Shown here piece after piece: positions 34,852 through 42,764 of a stretch of 48,537 nt of DNA. The stretch comes from Sphingomonas sp. (GTDB lineage Bacteria; Pseudomonadota; Alphaproteobacteria; Sphingomonadales; Sphingomonadaceae). The translations under genes and the position numbers were made by a program. The notes under the pieces were generated by a model, which was given only the letters and a program-made list of their open reading frames with translations, had not been told where the DNA came from and searched no databases. Numbering within the stretch: position 1 is the first letter of the stretch; each line of letters starts with the position of its first letter. The stretch is taken from NCBI RefSeq assembly GCF_013812825.1, contig NZ_JACCSU010000013.1, positions 1 through 48,537 on the forward strand, read 5' to 3'.

Positions 34852-34866
34852 CGACACCTGTTGTCG
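34852..34866. promoter_or_regulatory. palindrome between divergent S1/P1 nuclease and cytidine deaminase
   Basis: CGACA-CCTGT-TGTCG is a perfect inverted repeat in a 59-base divergent gap. A TTGACC -35-like hexamer for the nuclease lies at 34888-34893 on the minus strand, which places the palindrome near its -10/+1 region. A shared regulator is possible. Confidence 0.4.
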
Positions 34867-34897
34867 AGCGCTTCTGAACCCGCCTAAGGTCAAATGC

Positions 34898-35347
34898 ATG
34901 ACAGACCAAGAGCTTGTCGAGCGCGCGCGGGCCGCGGCGCTCCGCGCCTATGCGCCTTACTCGCACTTCCACGTCGGCTGCGCGATCGAATCGACACACG
35001 GCGAAGTGGTTAGCGGAGCCAACATGGAGAACGCCTGCTACCGGCTCGGAATCTGCGCCGAGCAGAGCGCTCTGACCGCCGCCCAGGCCGCCTTCGGGCT
35101 CGAGAATGTCGCGCGCATCGCCGTGGCGGGCGGACGGATCGAGGGCGGGTCGCTGGCGGGAGAGGGCGCCTGCACGCCGTGCGGCGGTTGCCGCCAGGCG
35201 ATCCTCGAAGCGGCGCAATTGTCCGGCCGCGACGTCGAGATCATTTGCGCCAACGGGGAGGGCAGCCGGGTCGAGCGTCACTCGATCTCGACGCTGATGC
35301 CGCACGGCTTCGGCCCCGCCAACCTCGCCGACGCTTCAGGCGGCTGA
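34898..35347 (+). CDS. cdd: cytidine deaminase
   Basis: The 149-residue tetrameric-type enzyme deaminates cytidine and deoxycytidine to uridine. The zinc site is Cys53 and Glu55 (ICAEQSAL) plus Cys95 and Cys98 (PCGGCRQ), and the substrate loop is GANMENACY. All catalytic residues are present. It is divergent from the nuclease-nucleotidase pair and its 3' end overlaps the convergent GGDEF-EAL gene by 12 bases. It fits pyrimidine salvage. Confidence 0.94.
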   Translation: MTDQELVERARAAALRAYAPYSHFHVGCAIESTHGEVVSGANMENACYRLGICAEQSALTAAQAAFGLENVARIAVAGGRIEGGSLAGEGACTPCGGCRQAILEAAQLSGRDVEIICANGEGSRVERHSISTLMPHGFGPANLADASGG

Positions 35348-37864
35348 CGCCACTCTTTTCCCGCCGGATATGAACGCCGGGATCCGTGCGGCCTCCATCG
35401 GCATGCCGAACAGATAGCCTTGCGCGAGTTGACACCCCATCGAGCGCAGCAACTGTAGCTGCCTTGGGGTCTCGACTCCCTCCGCGACGACATCCAGCCC
35501 GAGGCTGCACACGAGATTGATCACACCCGCGACGAGTGCTGCGATCTCCTCGTCTTCGACCATCTGCCGAATGAACGACTGGTCGATCTTCACGAAGTCG
35601 ACAGGGAAGTCGCGCAGATGCGACAAGGACGAATGACCGGTGCCGAAATCGTCCAGCGAAAGCTTGGCACCCGCTTCCTTCAGCGCAGTCAGCGCCCTGG
35701 CGACATATTCCGTCCCGCGATCAAGGAAGACGTGCTCGGTGACCTCGACCTCGATGTATTCGGCTGAGACCCGCTCCTGACGAAGCACCTCGAGCAGGCG
35801 CTCGGCATAGTCGTCGCGCAGAAACTCGGCCGGCGCGGCGTTGAGCGATACGTGGCCGAACTCGAGACCATCATCGAGCCACGACCGAATGTCGCGTGCC
35901 ACCCGGCGATGCATCATCTCGCCGATCTTCGCCGCCAGCTCATAGTCCTTGAATGCTTCCTCAAGGGTTTCGGGCAATTCGAGCGTCCCTAGCGAATTCC
36001 TGTAGCGCAGCAGCGCCTCGAACCCGGTGAGCGAGGTGCCGCGCACTCTTACCTTTGGTTGATAAAGGGCGACGATCGTGTTGTCGGCGATGACTTCGCG
36101 GGCCCTGCGGAGCTGCAGGGCGGCCGTCTTGATGTCTTCGAGCATATGACAGCGAAACATCCTGAAGCCACCGCGGCCGGCGCGCTTGAGGGCATAAAGC
36201 GCCGCGTCGGCGGCGTTGAATATGTCCTCCGCATTGCCGCCATCAACCGGATAGAAGGCTCCGCCGATGCTGGCGTCCGGAGTTACAAGGCGCCGTCTCA
36301 ACTTCATCGGAGCCTGAATGGCGGCTGCCACGGCGTTGCCGACAAGGTTGAAGTCCTCCCGCGAGCGGACATTTTCCAGGATGATCGCGAATTCGTCACC
36401 GCCGAGCCGGGCGACCATCTCGTTGTGGCGAACCGCAGCGCGAAGCCGCTCGCTGACGCCCTTGAGGAGTTCGTCCCCGGCGATGTGGCCAAAAGCGTCG
36501 TTGATGTGCTTGAAGTGGTCGAGATTGATCAGCATCAGGCCGATCTGCTCATTGGTTTTGTGTGCATGCAGAACCGCCGAATCCAACCGTTTCTGGAATG
36601 CGCGGCGGTTGGAAAGACCGGTCAGGGCATCATGTTCGCTCACCCACTTGAGCTGCTGAGCCTTCCTGCGCTCGCGGGTGACGCTCTCTACAAGCGCGCG
36701 CTGCGCGAGCACCCGGTCGTGCACGTCGGTGCAGGTGCCGTACCAGCCGGTTATTGTCCCTGAAGCATCCTTTGCGGCAACCGCGCGCGCCACCACCCAG
36801 CGGTACTCGCCGCTGTGATGCTTCAACCGGCACTGAACTTCGAAATCGCGGCCGGACTGAACACAGCTGCCCCACTCGGCGACGACGAGCTCGATCTCGT
36901 CGCGGTGAACCACCTCCCACCATTCGTTCGAAAAGTCGCTGCCGAACATGGTTTGCGTGAAGTCTTCCCAGCGCCGGTTGAAGTGGAACTTCCCTTGTTC
37001 GTCGAGCGACCAGACCATGTGCGGGATGGTATCGAGGGTCGTGCGCCACTTGGTGGCGAGTTGCTCCTTCCACTTGGCCGCTTCCCTGCGGCGCTGAAGC
37101 AGGACGCCGGCAATCAGCAATGCCCAGGCCAGCGCAATGCCGACGTACCACGCTTCGATGCCGACTGCCTCTCCCTCCAACGAGATCTCGCTGACGACCA
37201 GGCGATAGCGGCCCGGCTTGGATTCGACGCCGGTCAGCAACTCCATCGCCACCACGTTGTGAAACTCGGGTCGCGCGAGCTCGATCGACGGGCGCGCAGC
37301 ACTGTCGCGCCACCACTCGGCGACCGCCAGATCGGCCAGTTCCAGGTCGATCGTCTGTTCGCCGGAGTAAATCGGTACGGATGCCTGGCTCCGCTTTTCT
37401 ATCGTCGGGGCGCCCAACGCCAGATAGCGCTGATCCTTGTTCTTCAGCACGACACGCAGCGACCGCCCCGGGCCCTGGTAGGTCAGCCTCACCTTCAGCC
37501 GTTCAAAGTCTCTCAAGTCGAGGCCGCGACCTGTGTCACCAGGCTCGAACATCAGGCCGAAGCCGCAATAACGGTACCGATACTTGTTCGTCAGGCTGCA
37601 GGACCAGGCGAGCGGGCGTCCCTTGTCCTCGCTGGCGACGGAGTGGCCGCCGTCGCTCGAGTCGCTGAACCAATAGCTTACGAAGGGGGCGCTGCTGCCG
37701 TCCGGACCGAAACTCAAGTGCCGGCCGGTGAGGTCGTCGCGGAAGATCAAAGCGAACGCCGTCAACACCACCGCGCACGTGACGAGCGTTTCCAGCCCAA
37801 GGCGCAGGGGCAAAGCTTTTTCACGCCACCAGCGGCGACGGGGCGCTTCGGTCTGCGCGTTCAT
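35336..37864 (-). CDS. membrane PAS-GGDEF-EAL cyclic-di-GMP enzyme
   Basis: The 842-residue protein has a transmembrane helix (about 20-42), a periplasmic beta-rich domain (about 45-235), a second helix (about 238-258), a PAS/PAC domain (about 265-390), GGDEF (about 410-570) and EAL (about 580-830). GGDEFAI (about 487) is intact, while the I-site position reads RHNE instead of RxxD, so product inhibition may be weak. EAL residues are complete: EALLR, NAAP, DDFGTG, VKIDQSF and VAEGVET. It could both make and break c-di-GMP. A hairpin covers its Shine-Dalgarno. The periplasmic sensor resembles a carbohydrate-binding or galactose-binding-like fold, but this is a guess. Confidence 0.9.
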   Translation of the reverse strand: MNAQTEAPRRRWWREKALPLRLGLETLVTCAVVLTAFALIFRDDLTGRHLSFGPDGSSAPFVSYWFSDSSDGGHSVASEDKGRPLAWSCSLTNKYRYRYCGFGLMFEPGDTGRGLDLRDFERLKVRLTYQGPGRSLRVVLKNKDQRYLALGAPTIEKRSQASVPIYSGEQTIDLELADLAVAEWWRDSAARPSIELARPEFHNVVAMELLTGVESKPGRYRLVVSEISLEGEAVGIEAWYVGIALAWALLIAGVLLQRRREAAKWKEQLATKWRTTLDTIPHMVWSLDEQGKFHFNRRWEDFTQTMFGSDFSNEWWEVVHRDEIELVVAEWGSCVQSGRDFEVQCRLKHHSGEYRWVVARAVAAKDASGTITGWYGTCTDVHDRVLAQRALVESVTRERRKAQQLKWVSEHDALTGLSNRRAFQKRLDSAVLHAHKTNEQIGLMLINLDHFKHINDAFGHIAGDELLKGVSERLRAAVRHNEMVARLGGDEFAIILENVRSREDFNLVGNAVAAAIQAPMKLRRRLVTPDASIGGAFYPVDGGNAEDIFNAADAALYALKRAGRGGFRMFRCHMLEDIKTAALQLRRAREVIADNTIVALYQPKVRVRGTSLTGFEALLRYRNSLGTLELPETLEEAFKDYELAAKIGEMMHRRVARDIRSWLDDGLEFGHVSLNAAPAEFLRDDYAERLLEVLRQERVSAEYIEVEVTEHVFLDRGTEYVARALTALKEAGAKLSLDDFGTGHSSLSHLRDFPVDFVKIDQSFIRQMVEDEEIAALVAGVINLVCSLGLDVVAEGVETPRQLQLLRSMGCQLAQGYLFGMPMEAARIPAFISGGKRVASAA

Positions 37865-37866
37865 CG

Positions 37867-37886
37867 GGACTCCGGACTTGGAGTCC
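37867..37886 (-). promoter_or_regulatory. hairpin over the Shine-Dalgarno of the GGDEF-EAL gene
   Basis: GGACTCC (37867-37873) and GGAGTCC (37880-37886) are perfect 7-base arms. In the minus-strand mRNA the 3' arm carries the GGAG that serves as ribosome site five bases before the ATG, so folding would hide it. Confidence 0.5.
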
Positions 37887-37979
37887 GGGGTTAAGTTGAG
37901 GTGAGTAAACGAATCTTCATTGCTACATCCGAATCGGGCCTAACCCCGGCAAAGCCGCCGAAACTGCCCGCCGCGGATG

Positions 37980-38945
37980 CTACGTCAGCTTGATCTCGCG
38001 CAGGCGCTCCTGGAGGTAGTCGTTGGCGGTGATCGGCGGCCACTTGGACGGCTCGCCGTCCGGCACGGTGGCGGGCAGCGCCTCGACCAGGAAATCCGAG
38101 CGGAAGTGCAGGAAGAAGGGCATCGAGTAGCGCGAGCGGTTGCGGCGCTCGGGCGGCGGGTTGGCGACTCGGTGGGTGGTCGAGCGCAACAGGCCGTTGG
38201 TCAGCCGCTGAAGCATGTCGCCGATGTTGACCACCAGCTCGCCGGGCCTGGGTGACACCGGGATCCAGCGCCCGTCGCGGGTCAATAGCTCGAGGCCGGC
38301 CTCCTCGGCGCCGAGCAGCAGAGTGATCGTGTTGATGTCCTCGTGCGCTCCGGCGCGGACATTGCTTCCCGGCTCGCCCTCGATCGGCGGATAATGGAGC
38401 AGGCGAAGCACCGAATTGCCGTCGCGGACGGTGTCGATGAAATAATCCTCGTCGATTTTCAGGAAGCGAGCGATCGCCTGGAGGATCTTGAGGCCGGTTC
38501 GGTCGAACGTGTCGTAGAGCTTGAGGAACGTGTCCTTGAAGCTCGCGACCTCTTCGGGCCAGATGTTGTCGCCCATGTGGCCCCGGAACGGGTGGCCCGG
38601 AGCAAACTCGCGGCCGACGTGCCAGAATTCCTTGAGGTCGAAGGCCTGCGCGCCCTTGGCCGTCTCGATCCCGAACGGCGTGTAGCCGCGAGCCCCGCCG
38701 CCGCCGGGCACATGATATTTGCGCTTCACCTCCTCGGGCAGCGCGAAAAAGGCTCTGGCCTTTTCCTCGGCCTCGTCGATCAGCTCGTCGGGGATGCCGT
38801 GGCCGGCGATGATGGCGAAGCCATATTCCTCGAAGCTTCGGCCGAGCTTTTGAGCGAAGGCGTCGGGCTCGCGGTCGGCGTCCTGCAAGGAGACGGACGC
38901 GACGGTGTCGGTGGTGTCGGCGGTGTCGTCGGTGATCGTGGCCAT
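37980..38945 (-). CDS. 2-oxoglutarate/Fe(II) oxygenase, isopenicillin N synthase family
   Basis: The 321-residue soluble oxygenase has a DIOX N-terminal domain (GFAIIAGHGIPDELI) and a jelly-roll core. The iron triad is His201 and Asp203 (AGAHEDINT) plus His258 (STTHRVAN). The 2-oxoglutarate-binding RxS is Arg272 and Ser274 (RSRYSMPFF). The catalytic set is complete. The family includes thymine-7-hydroxylase and plant-type dioxygenases; database names such as 2-oxobutyrate oxidase are not evidence of substrate. It lies downstream of the nucleoside transporter on the same strand, separated by a repeat element. The first 15 residues are a Thr/Asp run from short repeats. Confidence 0.88.
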   Translation of the reverse strand: MATITDDTADTTDTVASVSLQDADREPDAFAQKLGRSFEEYGFAIIAGHGIPDELIDEAEEKARAFFALPEEVKRKYHVPGGGGARGYTPFGIETAKGAQAFDLKEFWHVGREFAPGHPFRGHMGDNIWPEEVASFKDTFLKLYDTFDRTGLKILQAIARFLKIDEDYFIDTVRDGNSVLRLLHYPPIEGEPGSNVRAGAHEDINTITLLLGAEEAGLELLTRDGRWIPVSPRPGELVVNIGDMLQRLTNGLLRSTTHRVANPPPERRNRSRYSMPFFLHFRSDFLVEALPATVPDGEPSKWPPITANDYLQERLREIKLT

Positions 38946-38960
38946 GGGACGCCATTAGCA

Positions 38961-39089
38961 TCTCCTCCCCCGAACGGGGAGGGGGACCGTCGAACCGAAG
39001 ATTCGATGGTGGAGGGGGCGGTGTGCGCGGTGAAGGACCCCTTCCGTCAGCCCTGCGGGCTGCCACCTCCCCGTCCCAGGGAGGAGACT
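38961..39089. repeat. dispersed palindromic repeat element
   Basis: TCTCCTCCCCCGAACGGGGA... (38961-38982) and its inverted counterpart ...CCTCCCCGTCCCAGGGAGGAGA (39067-39088) bound a 129-base block with a central CAGCCCTGCGGGCTG hairpin. I recall similar CTCC(C)...GGGAGG blocks scattered in sphingomonad genomes. It fills almost the whole gap between oxygenase and transporter and ends at the transporter stop codon. Confidence 0.65.
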
Positions 39090-40365
39090 AGATCAACAGC
39101 CCGGCCAGCGCCGCGCTCATCAGGTTGGCGAGGCTGCCGGCGATCAGCGCTCGGATCCCGAGCCGGGCGATCACCGGGCGCTGGTTGGGGGCGAGGCCGC
39201 CGGTCACCGCCATCTGGATCGCGATCGAGCTGAAATTGGCGAAGCCGCACAACGCGAAGGTGACGATGGCGCGGCTGCGTTCGCTCATGGTCCCGGGGCT
39301 CATCTGCCCAAGGTCGATGAAGGCGACGAATTCATTCAGGACCAGCTTGGTGCCGAACAGGCCGCCGGCGGTCCCGGCCTCGTTCCACGGAACGCCGATC
39401 AGGAACATGATCGGAGCGAAGACGTAGCCGACCAGCCGCTGGAAGGTCAGGCCCTCGATCCCCACCCAGCCGCCGACACCCGACAGCAGGCCGTTGGCGA
39501 GCGCGACCAAAGCGACGAAGGCGAGCACCATCGCTCCGACCGCGACGGCGAGCTTGACTCCGGTCTGGGCGCCCTGCGCCGCGGCCATGATGATGTTGGC
39601 CGGCCGCTCGCCTTCCTCGAAGGTTTCGGCGACGTCGACCTGGTCCTCGGTGCCGCTGGTGGAAGCCACGCCGCCTTCCAGTGGAAGCTCGTCGGAACCG
39701 GGCGGATCGTCCGGCACGATGATCTTGGCCATCAGGATCCCGCCCGGCGCCGACATGAAGGCGGCGGCGAGCAGATAGGGCAGATATCGCTCGCCGAGCA
39801 GGCTGGCATAGGCGGCGAGGATGGTTCCGGCGACGCCCGCCATTCCGACCGCCATCAAGGTGAACAGGCGCGAGGGCGCAAGAGCGGCGAGATAGGGGCG
39901 GACGACGAGGGGCGATTCGGACTGGCCGACGAAGATGTTGGCGGCGGCGCCCAGCGCCTCGACCCGGCTGACGCCGGTGATCCAGCCGATCGCACCGCCG
40001 ACCCAGCGGACAATCCGCTGCATGATTCCCAGATAATAGAGGATGGCGACGATCGAGGCGAAGAAGATGATCACCGGCAAGGCGGCGAGCGCGAAGGTCA
40101 GCGCCAGCGGGTTGTTCTCGGCCGGCCCGAAGAGGAATTCGGTCCCTTCGTTGGCATAGCCGAGCATATTGGCGACGCCGTTGGACATGCCCTTGATCGC
40201 CGCGATTCCCCACGGCGTGTAGAGCACCAGAACCGCGATCCCCGCCTGCAGCGCGAACGCGGCGGCAACGACCCGCAGGCGGATCGCCCTGCGGTTGGTC
40301 GACAAGGCGACCGCCAGCGCGAGGATGACGAGGATGCCGGCGAGGCCGAGCAGGATCTGATTCAT
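39088..40365 (-). CDS. concentrative nucleoside transporter, CNT/NupC family
   Basis: This 425-residue inner-membrane symporter has about ten hydrophobic segments. CNT hallmarks are the GxGxSE-like NIFVGQSESPLVVRPYL segment, SAPGGILMAKI and GTKLVLNEFVAF, which hold the nucleoside-binding residues. ATG 40365 follows GGGGGA. It is the third gene of an operon adenosine kinase - LOG protein - transporter (gaps 10 and 18 bases), which supports a nucleoside substrate, probably adenosine among others. It ends in a dispersed repeat. Confidence 0.92.
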   Translation of the reverse strand: MNQILLGLAGILVILALAVALSTNRRAIRLRVVAAAFALQAGIAVLVLYTPWGIAAIKGMSNGVANMLGYANEGTEFLFGPAENNPLALTFALAALPVIIFFASIVAILYYLGIMQRIVRWVGGAIGWITGVSRVEALGAAANIFVGQSESPLVVRPYLAALAPSRLFTLMAVGMAGVAGTILAAYASLLGERYLPYLLAAAFMSAPGGILMAKIIVPDDPPGSDELPLEGGVASTSGTEDQVDVAETFEEGERPANIIMAAAQGAQTGVKLAVAVGAMVLAFVALVALANGLLSGVGGWVGIEGLTFQRLVGYVFAPIMFLIGVPWNEAGTAGGLFGTKLVLNEFVAFIDLGQMSPGTMSERSRAIVTFALCGFANFSSIAIQMAVTGGLAPNQRPVIARLGIRALIAGSLANLMSAALAGLLI

Positions 40366-40383
40366 TGAGTTCCCCCGGGCGAC

Positions 40384-40974
40384 TTACCAGACCATGCCTT
40401 TTGCAGCGGTCGCGGCGGCTTCGTCCAGCAGTTTGAGCGCTTCGTCCGCAGTGCCGGCGACCAGCAGCTGCTCGCGCCTCGCGGGCGACAGAAAGCCGCA
40501 GGCGGCGGCGTGGTCGAGAAACGAGTCGAGCCCGTCCCAGAAGCCGGCGACGTTGAGCAGTGCGAGCGGCTTGGCGTGATAGCCGAGCGCGTTCCACGAC
40601 CAGGCCTCGAACAGTTCATCGAGCGTGCCGATGCCGCCGGGAAGAGCGAGGAACGCGTCGGCGAGGTCGGTCATCTTGGCCTTGCGCTCGTGCAGCGTGT
40701 CGACCCGGTGAAGCTCGGTAAGGCCGGTGTGGGCGACCTCCAGATCGACCAGCGCGTTGGGGATGACCCCGTAGGCGCGGCCACCGGCGGCGAGCACGCT
40801 GTCGGCCATCAGCCCCATCAGCCCCAGCCGACCGCCGCCATAGACGAGGTCGACGCCGCGCTCCGCCATCACCCCGGCGAGCTCGACCGCCGAGTCGGCG
40901 AACACCGGGTCGGAGCCGATCGACGACCCGCAATAGACCGCCAGCCGACGGACCGACTTCAGGGCCGACTTCAC
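40384..40974 (-). CDS. LOG-family nucleotide 5'-monophosphate phosphoribohydrolase
   Basis: The 196-residue Rossmann-like protein has the LOG signature LPGGIGTLDE (residues 111-120) and GGGRLGLMG (47-55). Enzymes of the family release the base from AMP or from cytokinin riboside monophosphates, giving ribose 5-phosphate. The start is GTG 40974, giving MKSALKSVRRLAVYCGSS; a longer frame overlaps the kinase gene. It sits between adenosine kinase and the nucleoside transporter, so AMP made by the kinase could be its substrate. That duplicates the AMP nucleosidase activity 9 kb away. Confidence 0.88.
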   Translation of the reverse strand: MKSALKSVRRLAVYCGSSIGSDPVFADSAVELAGVMAERGVDLVYGGGRLGLMGLMADSVLAAGGRAYGVIPNALVDLEVAHTGLTELHRVDTLHERKAKMTDLADAFLALPGGIGTLDELFEAWSWNALGYHAKPLALLNVAGFWDGLDSFLDHAAACGFLSPARREQLLVAGTADEALKLLDEAAATAAKGMVW

Positions 40975-40984
40975 AGGCGCGCCT

Positions 40985-41983
40985 TCACAGCCGCACCAGG
41001 GTCTTGAGGTCGGCTTCGGGCCGGGCGCCGAAATGCGAGATGACCTCGGCGGCGGCGAGCGCGCCCGACTCCAGGCAGCGCTGCAGCGCGTGGCCTCGGC
41101 AGCGGGCGGCGAGAAAGCCGGCGGCGAACAGGTCGCCGGCGCCGGTCGTGTCGACCACCTGGTCGACCGGCGCCGCGGGGATTTCGGCCCGCTGGCCGTC
41201 CTCCAGCGCCATTGACCCCGCCGCTCCGCGGGTGACGACCAGGGTCGTGACCTTTGCCGACAGCTCGCCAATCGCGCGCTCGAGGTCGCCGCTGCCGGTC
41301 AGATGCCGGACCTCCTCCTCATTGGCGAACAAGAGGTCGATCGCGCCGGCGTCGATGATCGCCTGGACTCCTTCGCGCCGGCCGGGGATGCACAGGCTCT
41401 CGGACAAGGTGAAGGCGACCGTCCGGCCCGCCTGATGGGCGATCTCGGCGGCCCGAAGCATCGCCGAGCGCGGCCGTTCGGGGCCCCACAGATAGCCTTC
41501 GAGGAAAGTCACCGCGGCCGAGCGCACCAGCTCTTCGTCGATCGCCTGCGGACTGAGCTCGTGGCTGGCGCCCGGACAGGTGTTCATCGTTCGCTGGGCG
41601 TCCGGGGTGACGAGGATCAGGCAGCGGCCGGTCGGCGGGCCGGAGCCGTCGCCCCTCGGCAGCGGCGGGGTGTCGAACCGCACTCCCAGCGAGCGCATGT
41701 CGTGAGCGAAGATCGCTCCCAACTGGTCGTCGGCGACCTGGCCGATGAAGCCCGCGCCCAAGCCCAGCGCGGCAACCCCGGCCATGCTGTTGGCCGCCGA
41801 GCCGCCGCCGATCTCGCGGGCCGGCCCCATCGCCTCGTAGAGCTCCTCGGCCTCGTCCGGATCGAGCAGGCGCATCGAACCCTTCTGAAGCCCGCGCCCG
41901 GCGATGAATTCGTCGTCGCAAGTGGCGATCACATCGACGATCGCATCGCCGATGGCGACAATGTCGAGCTTTGGGGAAGTCAC
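40985..41983 (-). CDS. adenosine kinase (PfkB family)
   Basis: The 332-residue ribokinase-fold enzyme phosphorylates adenosine to AMP. The N-terminal KLDIVAIGDAIVDVIA strand, GGGSAANSMAGVAALG ligand segment and C-terminal DTTGAGDLFAAGFL motif (catalytic Asp284) are intact. The start is GTG 41983, with no visible Shine-Dalgarno; a TTGACC hexamer lies at 42016-42021, suggesting a very short leader. Other PfkB substrates are possible, but the match to bacterial adenosine kinases and the neighbouring CNT transporter favour adenosine. Confidence 0.88.
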   Translation of the reverse strand: MTSPKLDIVAIGDAIVDVIATCDDEFIAGRGLQKGSMRLLDPDEAEELYEAMGPAREIGGGSAANSMAGVAALGLGAGFIGQVADDQLGAIFAHDMRSLGVRFDTPPLPRGDGSGPPTGRCLILVTPDAQRTMNTCPGASHELSPQAIDEELVRSAAVTFLEGYLWGPERPRSAMLRAAEIAHQAGRTVAFTLSESLCIPGRREGVQAIIDAGAIDLLFANEEEVRHLTGSGDLERAIGELSAKVTTLVVTRGAAGSMALEDGQRAEIPAAPVDQVVDTTGAGDLFAAGFLAARCRGHALQRCLESGALAAAEVISHFGARPEADLKTLVRL

Positions 41984-42068
41984 GGTTGCCGGGCCTAGCG
42001 TCGGCCCCGGCGGGCGGTCAACTCGCCGTCATTGCGGGGAGCCCGGCGAGGCGTTACGCGACTCCGCC

Positions 42069-42764
42069 ATGACCAGCGAAGTCCAGGCGGCCGCCCGCTC
42101 ACCCGACGCGATCGAACCACAGCAGCCCGCGATCACCAGCCCGTCGCTGTTCGCCTTTGGAATCTTCTACGGCGGCATGGTGGTGATCGCCGGAGTGCTC
42201 GCCAACAAGCAGATCGAGCTCGGGCCGCTGGCCGTCGAGGCCGGCATCCTCGCCTTTCTGATGCTCGTCGTCACATCGAGCACCATCGCGGAGCTGTTCG
42301 GCCGGCCGACGGCCAACCGGCTGGTGCTGATCGGCTTCGTCCCGCTGATCGCCTCGATGCTGCTGGCGACCCTGGTGCTGGCGCTTCCGGCGGCGGACGA
42401 GATGGACCCGGCGCGCCTTGCCGCCTTCGAGATGGTGATGGGCGCGACGCCGCGCATCTGGATCGCCGGGATCATCGCCTACGGAGTGTCGCAATTCCTC
42501 AACGTCACGATCTTCACCCGGTTGAAGCGCGAGTCGGGGCGTTTCCTGTGGCTGCGCGCCGGGGTCGCCGGGATGCTGTCGCAGATCGTCGACACCTTCT
42601 TGTTCATCGGCATCGCCTTTTACGGCGTGTTCCCGATCTTGGGCCTGATGCTCGGCCAGATGCTCGCCAAGGTGGTGCTGTCGGCCGTGATGGTGCCGCC
42701 GCTCATCTATCTCTTCGTCGCCATCGGCCGAAGGCTCGACGAAAGAGCGGGCACCGTCGCTTAG
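42069..42764 (+). CDS. queuosine precursor transporter (YhhQ/VUT family)
   Basis: The 231-residue protein has about six hydrophobic segments and the family sequences FYGGMVVIAGVLANKQIELG, SSTIAELFGRPTANRL and IVDTFLFIGIAFYG. YhhQ proteins import preQ0/preQ1 for queuosine in tRNA. ATG 42069 is the first start after the divergent kinase gene. The place next to nucleoside genes fits salvage of modified bases. No preQ1 riboswitch is evident in the 85-base gap. Confidence 0.88.
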   Translation: MTSEVQAAARSPDAIEPQQPAITSPSLFAFGIFYGGMVVIAGVLANKQIELGPLAVEAGILAFLMLVVTSSTIAELFGRPTANRLVLIGFVPLIASMLLATLVLALPAADEMDPARLAAFEMVMGATPRIWIAGIIAYGVSQFLNVTIFTRLKRESGRFLWLRAGVAGMLSQIVDTFLFIGIAFYGVFPILGLMLGQMLAKVVLSAVMVPPLIYLFVAIGRRLDERAGTVA

